Source: Novosphingobium jiangmenense
Lineage (GTDB): Bacteria > Pseudomonadota > Alphaproteobacteria > Sphingomonadales > Sphingomonadaceae
Direction: 5' to 3'
Assembly (NCBI RefSeq): GCF_015694345.1
Contig: NZ_JADQDC010000003.1
Coordinates: forward strand, 124,001-188,000
DNA length: 64,000 bases
This document shows positions 26,307 to 35,813 of the stretch, in pieces. The translations under genes and the position numbers were made by a program. Every line of letters starts with the position of its first letter. The stretch's first letter is position 1. Under the pieces are notes generated by a model, which ran no database searches, was not told the DNA's origin, and was given only the letters and a program-made list of their open reading frames with translations.

Positions 26307-26719
26307 CCTTTTGGCTTGATCAGGAAGTTCATCCAGCAACTGGCAAGCGGCTTGTCGCGATCCGCCTGCCATGCCTCGGCGCGCACATTGGCGATCCGCC
26401 GTCCCGCGCGGATCACCTCGCCGCGCGCAAAGGTTTCCACCGTCACGCCACCGCGCAGGTATTCGACCGAGATGTTGACCGGCTTGATCCGCACCTTGGC
26501 ATCTTCCTCACCCAGCTCGGCATGAAGCGCCATGATCGCAGCGATTTCGAGCATTCCGGCAATTGCCCCGCCGTGCAGGAAGCCGGGACGCCCCATGGCG
26601 CGGTCGGAAAAGTCCATCGCGAGAAGCGGCGAGCCATCCAGCAAGCCTTCGATCCGCATGCCCATCGATCGCGCATAGGGCGGCAATCTTTCGGAAAGGA
26701 ACTCGGCGCTGTCGCTCAT
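26303..26719 (-). CDS. PaaI-type hotdog thioesterase
   Basis: 138 residues with a single hotdog fold. GRPGFLHGGAIAGMLEIAAI carries the HGG motif on the central helix, and the strands around VNISVEYLRGGVTVETFARG complete the sheet. It probably hydrolyses an acyl-CoA; the acyl group is unknown. Its ATG overlaps the stop of the upstream thioesterase gene (ATGA), so the two are translationally coupled and may be paralogues. Confidence 0.85.
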   Translation of the reverse strand: MSDSAEFLSERLPPYARSMGMRIEGLLDGSPLLAMDFSDRAMGRPGFLHGGAIAGMLEIAAIMALHAELGEEDAKVRIKPVNISVEYLRGGVTVETFARGEVIRAGRRIANVRAEAWQADRDKPLASCWMNFLIKPKG

Positions 26720-27219
26720 TTCGCTGCCCCCGGATCGCGCGACCAGCCATCGGCGTCGACCTGGATGAAGATGCCGGCGGCGTGGGCAACCGGATCGGCG
26801 ATGTCACCGTCGTGCGCGATGCCGCGGACGAAGGCCATGGACTTCTTCAACTGATAGCATTCGGCCCAGGCAATGATCGTCTTGCCCGGCGTTGCGGCGC
26901 GAACGTAGTCAACGCGCAGGTCCAGCGTCACCTGCGGCCGGAAACCGCCACGCAGAGCCCAAACCGACATCGATGTTGCATTGTCGAGCAGGCTGATGAT
27001 CGGACCGGAGGCAAGCACGCCGGTCTCGGGATCGCCGACGAGATCCTCCCGCCAGGGCAGGGCCAGTTCGATCCAGTTGTCACCGTGGGTGCGATACTGC
27101 ATGCCGATGAAACCGGTGTGGCCATGCCGCATCATGAACTTGCCGAATTGCGACGGGTCGAAACTCAGACCCGGCGGAATGGCAGGCCGTCCTCCGGTGC
27201 TTTCGGGCGTTGTTTCCAT
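26716..27219 (-). CDS. PaaI-type hotdog thioesterase
   Basis: 167 residues, a hotdog protein related to its downstream partner. The central helix reads VLASGPIISLLDNATSMSVW, where the usual HGG is replaced by SGP, and the sheet VTLDLRVDYVRAATPGKTII follows. Substitution in the HGG position is seen in other members, where an Asp/Asn in the helix acts. Cytosolic, first gene of the pair. Acyl-CoA substrate unknown. Confidence 0.8.
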   Translation of the reverse strand: METTPESTGGRPAIPPGLSFDPSQFGKFMMRHGHTGFIGMQYRTHGDNWIELALPWREDLVGDPETGVLASGPIISLLDNATSMSVWALRGGFRPQVTLDLRVDYVRAATPGKTIIAWAECYQLKKSMAFVRGIAHDGDIADPVAHAAGIFIQVDADGWSRDPGAAK

Positions 27220-27272
27220 GCCGGAATCCCTGCCGCAGCCGAGGCCCGATTACAAGCGCTTCAAGCGCCTGG

Positions 27273-27740
27273 TTAAAACGCGCTTCCCGCCAGCGCGTCG
27301 ATCGCGCCTTGCAGGATCAAGGCCGCCGCGTGCGAATCGATGCGTTCGGCGCGCTTGGCACGGCTGAAATCCTGCTCGATCATCGCCCGCTCGGCGGCCT
27401 GCGTCGTCCAGCGCTCATCCCAGAGCAGGATCGGCAGGCCCAGATCCTCCAGGTTGCGCGCAATTGCTCGGGCGCCTTGCGAGCGGGGGCTTTCCGAACC
27501 GTCCATGTTCAAAGGCAGGCCGATCACCAGACCCTTGACCGAGCGTTCGGCAATCATAGCCTCAAGCTTGGCCTTGTCTGCGGTGAACTTGCCGCGCTGG
27601 AGCGTCTTTCCAGCCGAGGCAAAGCGCCAATCCCGGTCGCAGAGGGCGATGCCAATGGTCTTGGTCCCGGTGTCGAGCCCCATCAGCACACCGCCATCGG
27701 GCAGCGCATCGCGCAAGGCCAAGGCCGATTGGGTAATCAT
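27273..27740 (-). CDS. ruvX: RuvX/YqgF pre-16S rRNA nuclease
   Basis: 155 residues with the RNase H-like fold. The first catalytic Asp is in [18 protein letters not shown], then [15 protein letters not shown], the DERWTT motif, and the last acid in [10 protein letters not shown]. The family finishes the 5' end of 16S rRNA and is essential in several bacteria. Its ATG overlaps the DUF3089 stop by 4 bases, suggesting coupling to that upstream gene. Confidence 0.93.
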   Translation of the reverse strand: MITQSALALRDALPDGGVLMGLDTGTKTIGIALCDRDWRFASAGKTLQRGKFTADKAKLEAMIAERSVKGLVIGLPLNMDGSESPRSQGARAIARNLEDLGLPILLWDERWTTQAAERAMIEQDFSRAKRAERIDSHAAALILQGAIDALAGSAF

Positions 27741-28861
27741 CTGCCCTGCCCGGCATGCTGCTTTTCCCAGGCCGCCGCGCGCCGGGTGACGTCCGCACGC
27801 AGGTTCGACCAGAACAGCGGGATGTCATAGACATGGTAGTTGTTGCCCGGCAGGACATAGGGGCCAAGGTCCGGCGGGTCGCCGATCATGAGCAGGCCCG
27901 TCTTCTCGTCGCAGCGTGCAGGAACGGCCTTTGCGATCAGTTCGCCGCCCTTGAGATCCGCAGCCGGCTTCAACGTGCCGAGGTTGGCTGATGCAGGAGC
28001 GGCGCCTCCCATGGTTCCCGTCAGCGGATTGGTGCAAAGCACTGGTGGTGCGTCCTTTGCCTTTCCATCAAGCGCGGGGCGCGTTCGATAGGCTTCAAGG
28101 ACAAGCTGCGGATCTGCCGGTTCGGCAAAGCTGGACCAGGTCATGACACAGCCCGTCGCATCGTCCTTGGCGCAGGCGGGCAGGCCCATCGCCGGCAAGT
28201 CATGCTCGACCGAGATCGGCCAGCCGATCGGATAGGCCGCAACCACTCGCGATGCGAGGGGCGTTCCCGCAACGCGATCCTTCAGCAGGTGCATGAGGTG
28301 AAGCGCGCCTTGGCTATGTCCTGCAAGAACGATCGGTGTGTCCTGCGGAACATTCGCCAGAAACGCGTCGAAAGCCTGACGCACATCGAGATAGGCTGAA
28401 GCGAGCGCGAGTTCGCCTTCCGCCTTGTCGGTCAGGAATGCGCCGAAGGCGGCCTGGCGGTAGCGAGGCGCCCAGACCTGCGCTTGTCCGTTGAACGCCG
28501 AGGCCATTCCCTGCACGAAGTAGGTCGCCCTGCGGTTGGTGTCGTTGTCGTCAAGCGGTCCATTCCAGCTGTTTCGGGCGAGATAGCTGGTCGGGTGGAT
28601 GAAGAACACCGCGGCACGGCCTTGTCCCTTTGCCGCCCCAGCAGGGACCCACTGCGCCGGATCGTCCTTCAGGCCGGGTCGGGCAAGCCACATGCGATTG
28701 CCGGCGTAGGCGTCGGCCGGCAGTGGTTCGAGGCGGCCATATGCCACCCTTGGCACAAAGGCGAATCGGGTCAGTTCGTTCTGCCAGATGCGCAGGACGA
28801 AGATTGCCGCGATCACGAGGACCGCAAGAACAGCGATCAGGTAAAGGAACTTGCGGGCCAT
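27737..28861 (-). CDS. DUF3089 alpha/beta-hydrolase-like membrane-anchored protein
   Basis: 374 residues. An N-terminal signal anchor ([18 protein letters not shown]) is followed by an alpha/beta hydrolase core with [20 protein letters not shown], where GHSQG supplies the nucleophile. DVFFIHPTS-like [18 protein letters not shown] and the late [17 protein letters not shown] with the putative His are DUF3089 features. It is probably a periplasmic esterase or lipase of unknown substrate. It overlaps ruvX by 4 bases. Confidence 0.82.
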   Translation of the reverse strand: MARKFLYLIAVLAVLVIAAIFVLRIWQNELTRFAFVPRVAYGRLEPLPADAYAGNRMWLARPGLKDDPAQWVPAGAAKGQGRAAVFFIHPTSYLARNSWNGPLDDNDTNRRATYFVQGMASAFNGQAQVWAPRYRQAAFGAFLTDKAEGELALASAYLDVRQAFDAFLANVPQDTPIVLAGHSQGALHLMHLLKDRVAGTPLASRVVAAYPIGWPISVEHDLPAMGLPACAKDDATGCVMTWSSFAEPADPQLVLEAYRTRPALDGKAKDAPPVLCTNPLTGTMGGAAPASANLGTLKPAADLKGGELIAKAVPARCDEKTGLLMIGDPPDLGPYVLPGNNYHVYDIPLFWSNLRADVTRRAAAWEKQHAGQGR

Positions 28862-28903
28862 CCTTGTGTCTCTGTCTCTTTGGTGAGGTGCTTCTTCGGG
28901 GCT

Positions 28904-29965
28904 TCAGGCTTCGGCGCGGTTCGCGTCATTGCGCTCCGCCTGGCGTTCAAGCGCGATCTTGAGCATCGCCACGATCGGATCGGCCAGCATCAGCCCAAGG
29001 ATGCCGAACAGGAGTCCGAACATCAACTGGGCACCCAGAACGAGAGCCGGAGCAAGATCGACGGTTCGCTTGGCCACCATCGGGACGATGATGTTGCCGT
29101 CGACAGTCTGGACGACGAGGTAGACGGCGATGCAGAACAGCCCCATCTCGGTCCCGCCGGAAAAGCCCACCATGATCATCAGCGCGCCGGAAATCGGCGC
29201 ACCGATGTTCGGCAGAAAGGCAAGCAATCCTGTCAGCAGGCCGAGCAGGGCAGCCATCGGCACGCCCCACCACGCAAGCAGCGCCCAGGTGGCAACCCCT
29301 TCAACCGCCATGCCGATCAGCCGCCCGAACAGGAGCATGCGCAGCGACTTGCCCATCCGCAGCGCCGTGCCTTCCCAGTGGCGGCGGCTGACTTCCGGCA
29401 GCATCCATGCCACGCCGCGCCGGTACAGATCGGGTTCGAGCACGAAGTAGATCGAAAGAATGAAGATCAGGAATGCGGTGGTGAAGCCGCCGAATATGCC
29501 GCCCAGCGCTCTGGTTACCTGCCCGACACTGCCAAGGACCTGGCTGGCGATGCTTTGAAGGTCCAAGTTCTGAACGCTGATGCCATGGCTCTGCGCCCAC
29601 AGGCTCAGGTTCGTAAGCTGCCGCTGGATGACTTCGGGCAGTTGCGCCGCCTGCGCGGCTATCTGCCCGCCGGCAAAGATCACCAGCCAGACGAGGAAAG
29701 CGAAAGTGCCCAGCAAAACTATCGTGATCCGCAATCCGCGCGGAATCCAGGGGAGCACTCGGGCGAGGAGGCGCTGGCCTCCGTCGATCATCGCGGCGAA
29801 AACGATGCCGCCGATGATGAGCATGATCGGCTGTGCCAGCAGGACGACAAGCGCAAAGATTGCGGCAATGCCCAGCCAGACGGTCGCCTTCTTCGCCTCG
29901 CGCCGGACGAGATCGTCCGTGATGTCGGTCGGTCCGGCCGGTCCTGGCGGATTGACATCATCCAT
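28904..29965 (-). CDS. AI-2E family transporter (PerM-like)
   Basis: 353 residues from the ATG at 29965; a TTG at 29974 overlapping the lepB stop is possible. About eight hydrophobic helices, with the first pair at ~33-75, a long central soluble region (~100-165, IQRQLTNLSLWAQSHG), and a C-terminal bundle with FLPNIGAPISGALMIMVGF. This is the AI-2 exporter/PerM topology. Family members include Na+/H+ antiporters and exporters, so the substrate is undecided. It is last in the pyrE-pdxJ-acpS-lepB series. Confidence 0.85.
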   Translation of the reverse strand: MDDVNPPGPAGPTDITDDLVRREAKKATVWLGIAAIFALVVLLAQPIMLIIGGIVFAAMIDGGQRLLARVLPWIPRGLRITIVLLGTFAFLVWLVIFAGGQIAAQAAQLPEVIQRQLTNLSLWAQSHGISVQNLDLQSIASQVLGSVGQVTRALGGIFGGFTTAFLIFILSIYFVLEPDLYRRGVAWMLPEVSRRHWEGTALRMGKSLRMLLFGRLIGMAVEGVATWALLAWWGVPMAALLGLLTGLLAFLPNIGAPISGALMIMVGFSGGTEMGLFCIAVYLVVQTVDGNIIVPMVAKRTVDLAPALVLGAQLMFGLLFGILGLMLADPIVAMLKIALERQAERNDANRAEA

Positions 29966-29970
29966 GCGCT

Positions 29971-30882
29971 TCAATGTGCTCCTTGATCGCCGCCCGGGCC
30001 AAGCACGCCGCGCAGTTCAGGCCGTAGTCTGGTCCAGGCGCGGCCCGTGCGCAAGGCAGGCCACCAGGTCGCCGGATTCCACGATTCGCTGCCGTTGAGC
30101 GAGAACGTCACGAATTCGGCCCGCCCGCCGACATTGGCCAGCGGTACGGGACCTCCGAGGCCCTTTTCCTCGATTGGCGCCCGGCTGTCGGCGGAATGGT
30201 CCCTGTTGTCGCCCATCAGGAACACATGCCCTTCCGGCACGCGGGTTTCGGGATAGTTGTCGAGCACCTGATCCATGTGATCGATGATCACGTAGCTCGC
30301 GCCGTTGGGCAGGGTTTCACGGAACGCCGGAAGTTCATAGACCTCGCGGCCGTCGGCAAGACGCGTTCGATAGCGTTCGAACATGTCGTAGCACGGGGCC
30401 CCGTCGCAACTGAGTTGCGGATCTGCCGGGATCTGCACCGGTGGCTCGGCCTGTTGCGGGACGAGCCTGCCGTTGAGAATGATCTGGCCATGGATCACCG
30501 CAATCCGGTCGCCCGGCAGTGCCACGACACGCTTGATGTAGTCCTCGTCGCGGTCCGGTGGCACCGCGATGACGATGTCGCCATAATCGGGCGTCCGGGG
30601 GAGAACCCGGTCCTTACCGCGCGGCAGGACGTGGAAAGAGGCCGAGACCCACGACCAGCCGTAGGGATACTTCGAAACGATCAGCCGGTCTCCCACCAGC
30701 AGATTGGGCATCATGGATATCGAGGGAATGTAGAACGGCTTGGCGATCAGGCTGTGAAAGGTCACCACCGCCAGCAGCATCAGGAACAGCCCGCGAATCT
30801 CGGCCCACCAGTCTACGCCCCCCGGCGGCGGGGGAGGAGGGGACAGGTCCTGTTGGGGAGTCTCGGAAAATTCGTCGGTCAA
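29971..30882 (-). CDS. lepB: signal peptidase I
   Basis: 303 residues. A Pro-rich N-terminus (PPPPPPGG) precedes one membrane helix (~28-46). The catalytic Ser is in [15 protein letters not shown], the general-base Lys in [13 protein letters not shown], and box E is [17 protein letters not shown]. It removes signal peptides from exported preproteins at the outer face of the inner membrane. TTG start at 30882 overlapping the acpS stop (TTGA). The S26 insert around residues 130-175 holds a Cys pair (SCDGAPCYD). Confidence 0.95.
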   Translation of the reverse strand: MTDEFSETPQQDLSPPPPPPGGVDWWAEIRGLFLMLLAVVTFHSLIAKPFYIPSISMMPNLLVGDRLIVSKYPYGWSWVSASFHVLPRGKDRVLPRTPDYGDIVIAVPPDRDEDYIKRVVALPGDRIAVIHGQIILNGRLVPQQAEPPVQIPADPQLSCDGAPCYDMFERYRTRLADGREVYELPAFRETLPNGASYVIIDHMDQVLDNYPETRVPEGHVFLMGDNRDHSADSRAPIEEKGLGGPVPLANVGGRAEFVTFSLNGSESWNPATWWPALRTGRAWTRLRPELRGVLGPGGDQGAH

Positions 30883-31313
30883 GCGTCGCGCTTTTCTGCA
30901 ATGGGGCTGGCATTCAGGGGACGTGCCTCGATTACAACGAAAGCCTGCGCCCAGGGGTGGTCGTCGGTCAGGGTGAGGTGAACCACCGCCTCGTGGCCCT
31001 CGGGAGTGATGGCAGCGAGACGCGCCGCCGCGCCGCCGGTGAGAGCAAGCGTGGGGGCGCCGGACCTGGCGTTGACCACACCGATGTCCTTCATGAACAC
31101 CCCGGCCTTGAAGCCTGTGCCGACAGCCTTGGAGTACGCTTCCTTGGCCGCAAAGCGCTTCGCCAGCGTTCCGGCCATCGTATAGGGCCGCGCCGCCGCC
31201 TTGGCCTTTTCAACCTCGGTGAACACCCGGTTGACGAAGCGCTCGCCAAAGCGATCGAGCGAATTCTGGATGCGCTCGATGTTGCAGAGGTCGGAGCCCA
31301 TGCCGATGATCAA
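30879..31313 (-). CDS. acpS: holo-[acyl-carrier-protein] synthase
   Basis: 144 residues. [15 protein letters not shown] carries the Mg-binding Asp, and [18 protein letters not shown] is the second signature with the conserved Glu and Lys. It attaches 4'-phosphopantetheine from CoA to ACP. The start is a TTG at 31313; no ATG lies in frame between it and the signature. It sits 10 bases after pdxJ and overlaps lepB, in the conserved pdxJ-acpS-lepB cluster. Confidence 0.95.
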   Translation of the reverse strand: MIIGMGSDLCNIERIQNSLDRFGERFVNRVFTEVEKAKAAARPYTMAGTLAKRFAAKEAYSKAVGTGFKAGVFMKDIGVVNARSGAPTLALTGGAAARLAAITPEGHEAVVHLTLTDDHPWAQAFVVIEARPLNASPIAEKRDA

Positions 31314-31323
31314 CGGGCTGTCC

Positions 31324-32067
31324 TCACCGTGCCTCGTCCATCAGCTCGCGCATCCGACGCACTGCGCTTTCCAATCCGACGAAGATTGCCTCCCCGATCA
31401 GGTAGTGCCCGATGTTCAGCTCGGCCAATTGCGGAATCGCCGCGATCGGCTGGACGTTCTCGTAAGTCAGCCCGTGCCCTGCATGGGGTTCGATGCCATT
31501 GCGCGCGGCGAGCGCAGCCATGTCGGCAATTCTCTTCAGTTCGATCGCCCGCTGCTCGCCCTCGGCATGCGCGTACTCACCGGTGTGCAGTTCCACGACC
31601 GGCGCGCCCAGCTTCATCGCGGCCTCGATCTGCCGCGCCTCCGGAGCAATGAACAGACTGACGCGGATACCGGCATCGCTCAGGCGTGAAACGATCGGGG
31701 CAAGACGGTTGTGCTGCCCGGCAGCATCCAGTCCGCCCTCGGTTGTCCGCTCTTCGCGCCGCTCGGGCACGATGCAGGCCGCATGCGGCTTGTGGCGCAG
31801 CGCGATCTCCAGCATCTCGTCCGTCGCCGCCATTTCAAGATTGAGCGGCAGGTTGGTCGCCGCTTGGATCCGCGCGAGATCTTCGTCGCGGATATGGCGG
31901 CGATCCTCGCGCAGATGAGCGGTTATACCATCGCCACCGACGCTCGCGACGATCTCGGCCGCACGTACCGGGTCTGGATGATCACCACCCCGCGCATTGC
32001 GGATGGTTGCAACGTGATCAATGTTGACGCCAAGGCGCAAACGGGCAGGGCGCAGCACGTTGTTCAC
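31324..32067 (-). CDS. pdxJ: pyridoxine 5'-phosphate synthase
   Basis: 247 residues, a complete TIM barrel. [19 protein letters not shown] is the N-terminal signature, [12 protein letters not shown] and [11 protein letters not shown] are active-site strands, and [11 protein letters not shown] is the phosphate-binding end. It condenses DXP with 1-amino-acetone-3-phosphate to make pyridoxine phosphate. Its ATG overlaps the pyrE stop by 4 bases. Confidence 0.96.
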   Translation of the reverse strand: MNNVLRPARLRLGVNIDHVATIRNARGGDHPDPVRAAEIVASVGGDGITAHLREDRRHIRDEDLARIQAATNLPLNLEMAATDEMLEIALRHKPHAACIVPERREERTTEGGLDAAGQHNRLAPIVSRLSDAGIRVSLFIAPEARQIEAAMKLGAPVVELHTGEYAHAEGEQRAIELKRIADMAALAARNGIEPHAGHGLTYENVQPIAAIPQLAELNIGHYLIGEAIFVGLESAVRRMRELMDEAR

Positions 32068-32648
32068 GGCTTCGCGCGGCTCCCTGGCTTGACCGCTTCA
32101 GTCGCGGCGAGCTCGGGCGGCAGTTCGTCGGGCGCGTAGGTCGGGAAGTTCAGGGCAACGAGCGGGAAGAACGGCACGCCGAGATCAACGCTGCCAGCAG
32201 ACCTGTCGACCAGCGATGCAGCAGCAATGACCACGCCGCCGGCGTCCTCGATCGCCTTGATCGCCTCGCGGCTGGAGAGTCCGGTCGTGACCACGTCCTC
32301 GACCATCAGCACCTTTTCGCCCGGATTGAGCGAGAAGCCACGGCGCAGTTCGAAGGTGCCGGTCGGGCGTTCGACGAACATCGCCTCGACGCCCAGAGCG
32401 CGACCCATTTCATGCCCGATGATCACGCCGCCCATCGCCGGTGCCACGACCTTCTGGATCTGCTGCCGCAACTCGCGCGGGATTTTCTGGGCCGTTGCCG
32501 CAGCAAGCCTTGAGGCGCGCATCGGGTCCATCAACACGCGGGCGCACTGCAGGTAATGTGCGCTGTGCCGACCCGAAGAAAGCAGAAAGTGCCCTTCGAG
32601 CAGAGCCTGGCTGGCACGGAATTCGGAAAGGATCTCGTCTTCGAGCAT
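32064..32648 (-). CDS. pyrE: orotate phosphoribosyltransferase
   Basis: 194 residues from the ATG at 32648 ([10 protein letters not shown]). [18 protein letters not shown] is the orotate-side block. The PRPP motif [18 protein letters not shown] is intact, and [17 protein letters not shown] completes the site. It converts orotate and PRPP to OMP in pyrimidine synthesis. It is first gene of the pyrE-pdxJ-acpS-lepB operon. The frame stays open far upstream (to 33065), but that part is antisense to ctaC. Confidence 0.95.
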   Translation of the reverse strand: MLEDEILSEFRASQALLEGHFLLSSGRHSAHYLQCARVLMDPMRASRLAAATAQKIPRELRQQIQKVVAPAMGGVIIGHEMGRALGVEAMFVERPTGTFELRRGFSLNPGEKVLMVEDVVTTGLSSREAIKAIEDAGGVVIAAASLVDRSAGSVDLGVPFFPLVALNFPTYAPDELPPELAATEAVKPGSRAKP

Positions 32649-32794
32649 CTGTCTGCCTGGAATAATGCTGCAATGCCTCGCAAATGGCCCTTGCCCGCCC
32701 CGGTAGCAACCCTTTTCGAACGGTGCTGTAACGGACTGTTTCGGCCTTGCACCAATGGCCATGAGAGGCCCATGAAAAATATGCGTTCTGCCGC

Positions 32795-32823
32795 TTGAGG
32801 CTTGAGACAACCGCGCGTATAGG
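32795..32823 (+). promoter_or_regulatory. candidate ctaC promoter
   Basis: TTGAGG (32795-32800), a 17-base spacer, and TATAGG (32818-32823). The 12-mer GCGCGTATAGGC around the -10 recurs just upstream of ctaB at 35792-35803. Confidence 0.5.
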
Positions 32824-32845
32824 CCGGTCCGATCGAGGGACTTAG

Positions 32846-32867
32846 AGGAGGTGCGCATGCGCCTCCT
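32846..32867 (+). promoter_or_regulatory. hairpin enclosing an AGGAGG sequence upstream of ctaC
   Basis: AGGAGGTGC (32846-32854) pairs with GCGCCTCCT (32859-32867) over 9 bp including one G-U, with loop GCAT. It buries a perfect Shine-Dalgarno and an ATG at 32857. The ctaC start at 32918 lies 50 bases downstream. Confidence 0.45.
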
Positions 32868-32917
32868 TGATGCAGCGCAACAAGCGCGCAAACAGGGAAA
32901 AAGCGGAAACTTTGACG

Positions 32918-33937
32918 ATGAGTCTTGCCGATACCGCCCGTTCCATGGGCAAAGCTTTCCGGACCTTTGGCGTCGCTGCCGCGCTGACATTCGGGACCCA
33001 GGCCATGGCCGCAGCGCCTGCTGCACCGGTTGCAGCCGAAGCTGCCGCTCCGGTCGCCGCCGCACCGGCTGCTGCCGCCAGCGACTCGGCTGCTCCTGCA
33101 GTCGCCGCTGAAGCTGCTCCGGTCGACAAGGGCTACTACACGCCGATGAAGCCGACGCCCGGCAAGGGTCAGCCGGTCGACAAGGGGTGGACCTTCCAGG
33201 ATCAATACTCGCCGATCGGTGAGCAGGGTCTGTGGATGCACGACGTGATCCTGATGCCGATCATCGTTGCCATCTCGATCCTCGTGCTGGTTCTGCTGCT
33301 GGTCGTGATGGCCAAGTTCAACAAGCGGGCCAACCCGGTTGCTTCGAAGACCAGCCACAACACGCTGATCGAAGTGATCTGGACCCTGGTCCCGGTTCTC
33401 ATCCTGGTGGTGATCGCGGTTCCTTCGATCCGCCTGCTCGCCCACCAGTACGAGCCGGCTCCAAAGGGCGCGCTTACTGTCAAGGTGACGGGCTACCAGT
33501 GGTACTGGGGCTACACCTATCCTGACAACGGCGGCTTCGAAGTCATCTCGAACATGCTGTCGGAAGAAGACGCGCTCAAGGCTGGCGAACCCGGTCACCT
33601 TGCAGTCGACAACCGCATGGTCGTCCCCGCTGGTGAGCCGATCCGCATCCAGACCATCGGTTCGGACGTGATCCACGCCTTTGCCGTTCCGTCGCTGTGG
33701 TTCAAGCTCGACGCCGTGCCGGGCCGCATCAACGAGAAGGTGCTCTTCATCAAGGAGCCGGGCGTGTACTACGGCCAGTGCTCCGAACTGTGCGGCGCCC
33801 GCCACGGCTATATGCCGATCGCGGTGGAAGCCCTGCCGCGCGACAAGTTCGAGGCCTGGGTGAAGACCCAGCCCGGCGGCACCGTCGGTGCTCCCGCAGC
33901 AGCCGCGCCGGCAGCACCTGCTGCCCCTGCTGCCTGA
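32918..33937 (+). CDS. ctaC: cytochrome c oxidase subunit II
   Basis: 339 residues from the ATG at 32918. A signal peptide (~1-28) and an unusually long Ala/Pro-rich stretch (~29-65) precede the two membrane helices (~105-130 and ~150-172). The CuA domain ends with YYGQCSELCGARHGYMPI, holding the Cys, His and Met copper ligands, and YQWYWGYTYPD is the electron-entry patch. It takes electrons from cytochrome c. The C-terminus is another Ala/Pro run. First structural gene of the oxidase cluster; ctaD follows 30 bases on. Confidence 0.96.
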   Translation: MSLADTARSMGKAFRTFGVAAALTFGTQAMAAAPAAPVAAEAAAPVAAAPAAAASDSAAPAVAAEAAPVDKGYYTPMKPTPGKGQPVDKGWTFQDQYSPIGEQGLWMHDVILMPIIVAISILVLVLLLVVMAKFNKRANPVASKTSHNTLIEVIWTLVPVLILVVIAVPSIRLLAHQYEPAPKGALTVKVTGYQWYWGYTYPDNGGFEVISNMLSEEDALKAGEPGHLAVDNRMVVPAGEPIRIQTIGSDVIHAFAVPSLWFKLDAVPGRINEKVLFIKEPGVYYGQCSELCGARHGYMPIAVEALPRDKFEAWVKTQPGGTVGAPAAAAPAAPAAPAA

Positions 33938-33967
33938 CGCCAAGTTCATGAACAAGGTTTGACCGAG

Positions 33968-35659
33968 ATGGCCACCATTCCCGCAAACGAAGGCTTCGAT
34001 GCGCACCACGATGCGCACGACCACGATCATGACCACAAGCCGGGCTTCTTCGCCCGCTGGTTCATGTCCACCAATCACAAGGACATCGGTACGCTCTACC
34101 TGATCTTCGCGATCTTCGCGGGGATCATCGGTGGCGCCGTGTCGGGCATCATGCGTGCCGAACTGGCCGAGCCGGGTATCCAGTACCTCGGCTGGTGGAC
34201 CAACTTCCTCGGCGGCAACGCTTCGGACTTCAACGCCACGCTGCACATGTGGAACGTTCTGATCACCGCCCACGGCCTGATCATGGTGTTCTTCATGGTC
34301 ATGCCCGCGATCATCGGCGGCTTCGGCAACTGGTTCGTTCCGATCATGATCGGCGCGCCGGACATGGCCTTCCCGCGCATGAACAACGTCTCGTTCTGGC
34401 TGACCTTCGTGGGCTTCTGCTCGCTGATGCTGTCGGCATTCGTGCCGGGCGGTACGGGCGTTGGCGCTGGCACGGGCTGGACGGTCTATGCTCCGCTCTC
34501 GACCTCGGGCTCGGTGGGCCCGGCTGTCGACTTCGCGATCTTCTCGCTCCACCTCTCGGGCGCTGGCTCGATCCTGGGTGCGATCAACTTCATCACCACC
34601 ATCTTCAACATGCGCGCGCCGGGCATGACCCTGCACAAGATGCCGCTGTTCGTGTGGTCGGTGCTGGTTACCGCGTTCCTGCTGCTGCTGGCGCTGCCGG
34701 TTCTGGCCGCTGCCATCACCATGCTGCTGACCGACCGCAACTTCGGCACGACCTTCTTCGATCCTGCCGGCGGCGGTGACCCGGTTCTCTACCAGCACCT
34801 GTTCTGGTTCTTCGGCCACCCCGAAGTGTACATCATGATCCTGCCGGGCTTCGGCATTATCAGCCAGATCATCTCGACCTTCTCGAAGAAGCCGGTGTTC
34901 GGCTACCTCGGCATGGCCTACGCCATGGTCGCGATCGGCGTGGTCGGGTTCATCGTGTGGGCGCACCACATGTACACCACCGGCCTCGACGTGAACACGA
35001 AGATGTACTTCACCGCTGCGACCATGGTCATCGCGGTTCCGACCGGCATCAAGATCTTCTCGTGGATCGCGACGATGTGGGGCGGCAGCATCGAGTTCAA
35101 GTCGCCGATGGTCTGGGCAATCGGCTTCATCTTCCTGTTCACGGTTGGCGGCGTCACCGGCGTCGTCCTGGCGAACGGTGGCGTGGACGACAACCTGCAC
35201 GACACCTACTACGTCGTCGCGCACTTCCACTACGTGCTGTCGCTGGGTGCGGTGACCTCGCTCTTCGCCGGGTTCTACTACTGGTTCCCGAAGATGAGCG
35301 GCCGCATGCACTCCGAGTTCCTGAGCCACCTGCAGTTCTGGATCTTCTTCGTCGGCGTGAACCTGATCTTCTTCCCGATGCACTTCCTCGGGGTCCAGGG
35401 CATGCCGCGCCGTTATCCGGATTACGCGCTCGCTTACTCGTACTGGAACAAGATCGCTTCGATCGGCTACGTCATCATGGCTGTCTCGATCGTGATCTTC
35501 TTCATCAACATCCTCTATGCATTCCTTGCCGGCAAGAAGGCTGAAGCCAACTACTGGGGCGAAGGTGCGACGACGCTGGAGTGGACCCTGTCCTCGCCCC
35601 CGCCGTTCCACCAGTTCGAAACCCTGCCGGTGATCGACGACGCCGCTCACGCACACTGA
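33968..35659 (+). CDS. ctaD: cytochrome c oxidase subunit I
   Basis: 563 residues from the ATG at 33968, with 12 membrane helices. Ligands are visible: [17 protein letters not shown] (low-spin heme), HPEVYI with the cross-linked His-Tyr, [11 protein letters not shown] (CuB) and [11 protein letters not shown]. It is the catalytic subunit reducing O2 and pumping protons. The N-terminus before helix I is unusually His/Asp-rich ([14 protein letters not shown]), and the C-terminus ends DDAAHAH. A terminator follows. Confidence 0.97.
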   Translation: MATIPANEGFDAHHDAHDHDHDHKPGFFARWFMSTNHKDIGTLYLIFAIFAGIIGGAVSGIMRAELAEPGIQYLGWWTNFLGGNASDFNATLHMWNVLITAHGLIMVFFMVMPAIIGGFGNWFVPIMIGAPDMAFPRMNNVSFWLTFVGFCSLMLSAFVPGGTGVGAGTGWTVYAPLSTSGSVGPAVDFAIFSLHLSGAGSILGAINFITTIFNMRAPGMTLHKMPLFVWSVLVTAFLLLLALPVLAAAITMLLTDRNFGTTFFDPAGGGDPVLYQHLFWFFGHPEVYIMILPGFGIISQIISTFSKKPVFGYLGMAYAMVAIGVVGFIVWAHHMYTTGLDVNTKMYFTAATMVIAVPTGIKIFSWIATMWGGSIEFKSPMVWAIGFIFLFTVGGVTGVVLANGGVDDNLHDTYYVVAHFHYVLSLGAVTSLFAGFYYWFPKMSGRMHSEFLSHLQFWIFFVGVNLIFFPMHFLGVQGMPRRYPDYALAYSYWNKIASIGYVIMAVSIVIFFINILYAFLAGKKAEANYWGEGATTLEWTLSSPPPFHQFETLPVIDDAAHAH

Positions 35660-35692
35660 GCAGATCGTCGGCCCAAGGGCTGAAAAGAAATG

Positions 35693-35721
35693 GGCCTCCG
35701 GAGCGATCCGGGGGCCTTTTT
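35693..35721 (+). terminator. intrinsic terminator after ctaD
   Basis: A 10-bp stem GGCCTCCGGA/TCCGGGGGCC (one G-U) with loop GCGA, followed by TTTTT. It separates ctaC-ctaD from ctaB and the assembly genes. Confidence 0.9.
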
Positions 35722-35773
35722 CCTTTCCGGATCAGAGGGGCGGGACCTGCCCCAACGCCTCATCCCGTTTCGC

Positions 35774-35802
35774 TTTCCATGAACGTAAAGCGCGCGTATA
35801 GG
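35774..35802 (+). promoter_or_regulatory. candidate ctaB promoter
   Basis: TTTCCA (35774-35779), a 17-base spacer and TATAGG (35797-35802), within the same GCGCGTATAGGC 12-mer found before ctaC. The start codon at 35814 is only ~12 bases downstream, implying a very short leader. Confidence 0.45.
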
Positions 35803-35813
35803 CGCGGCCAATC

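Noticed and set aside
32857-33111. A frame starting behind the perfect AGGAGG and overlapping ctaC
   Set aside because: The product is Arg/Cys-rich with no domain and most of it overlaps ctaC in another frame. Kept only as part of the leader-control finding.
32531-35656. A 1041-codon open frame on the minus strand
   Set aside because: It lies antisense to ctaC and ctaD. Its composition is Arg/His/Asp-heavy, and it has no domain signature. GC-rich codon use on the plus strand keeps the opposite frame open.
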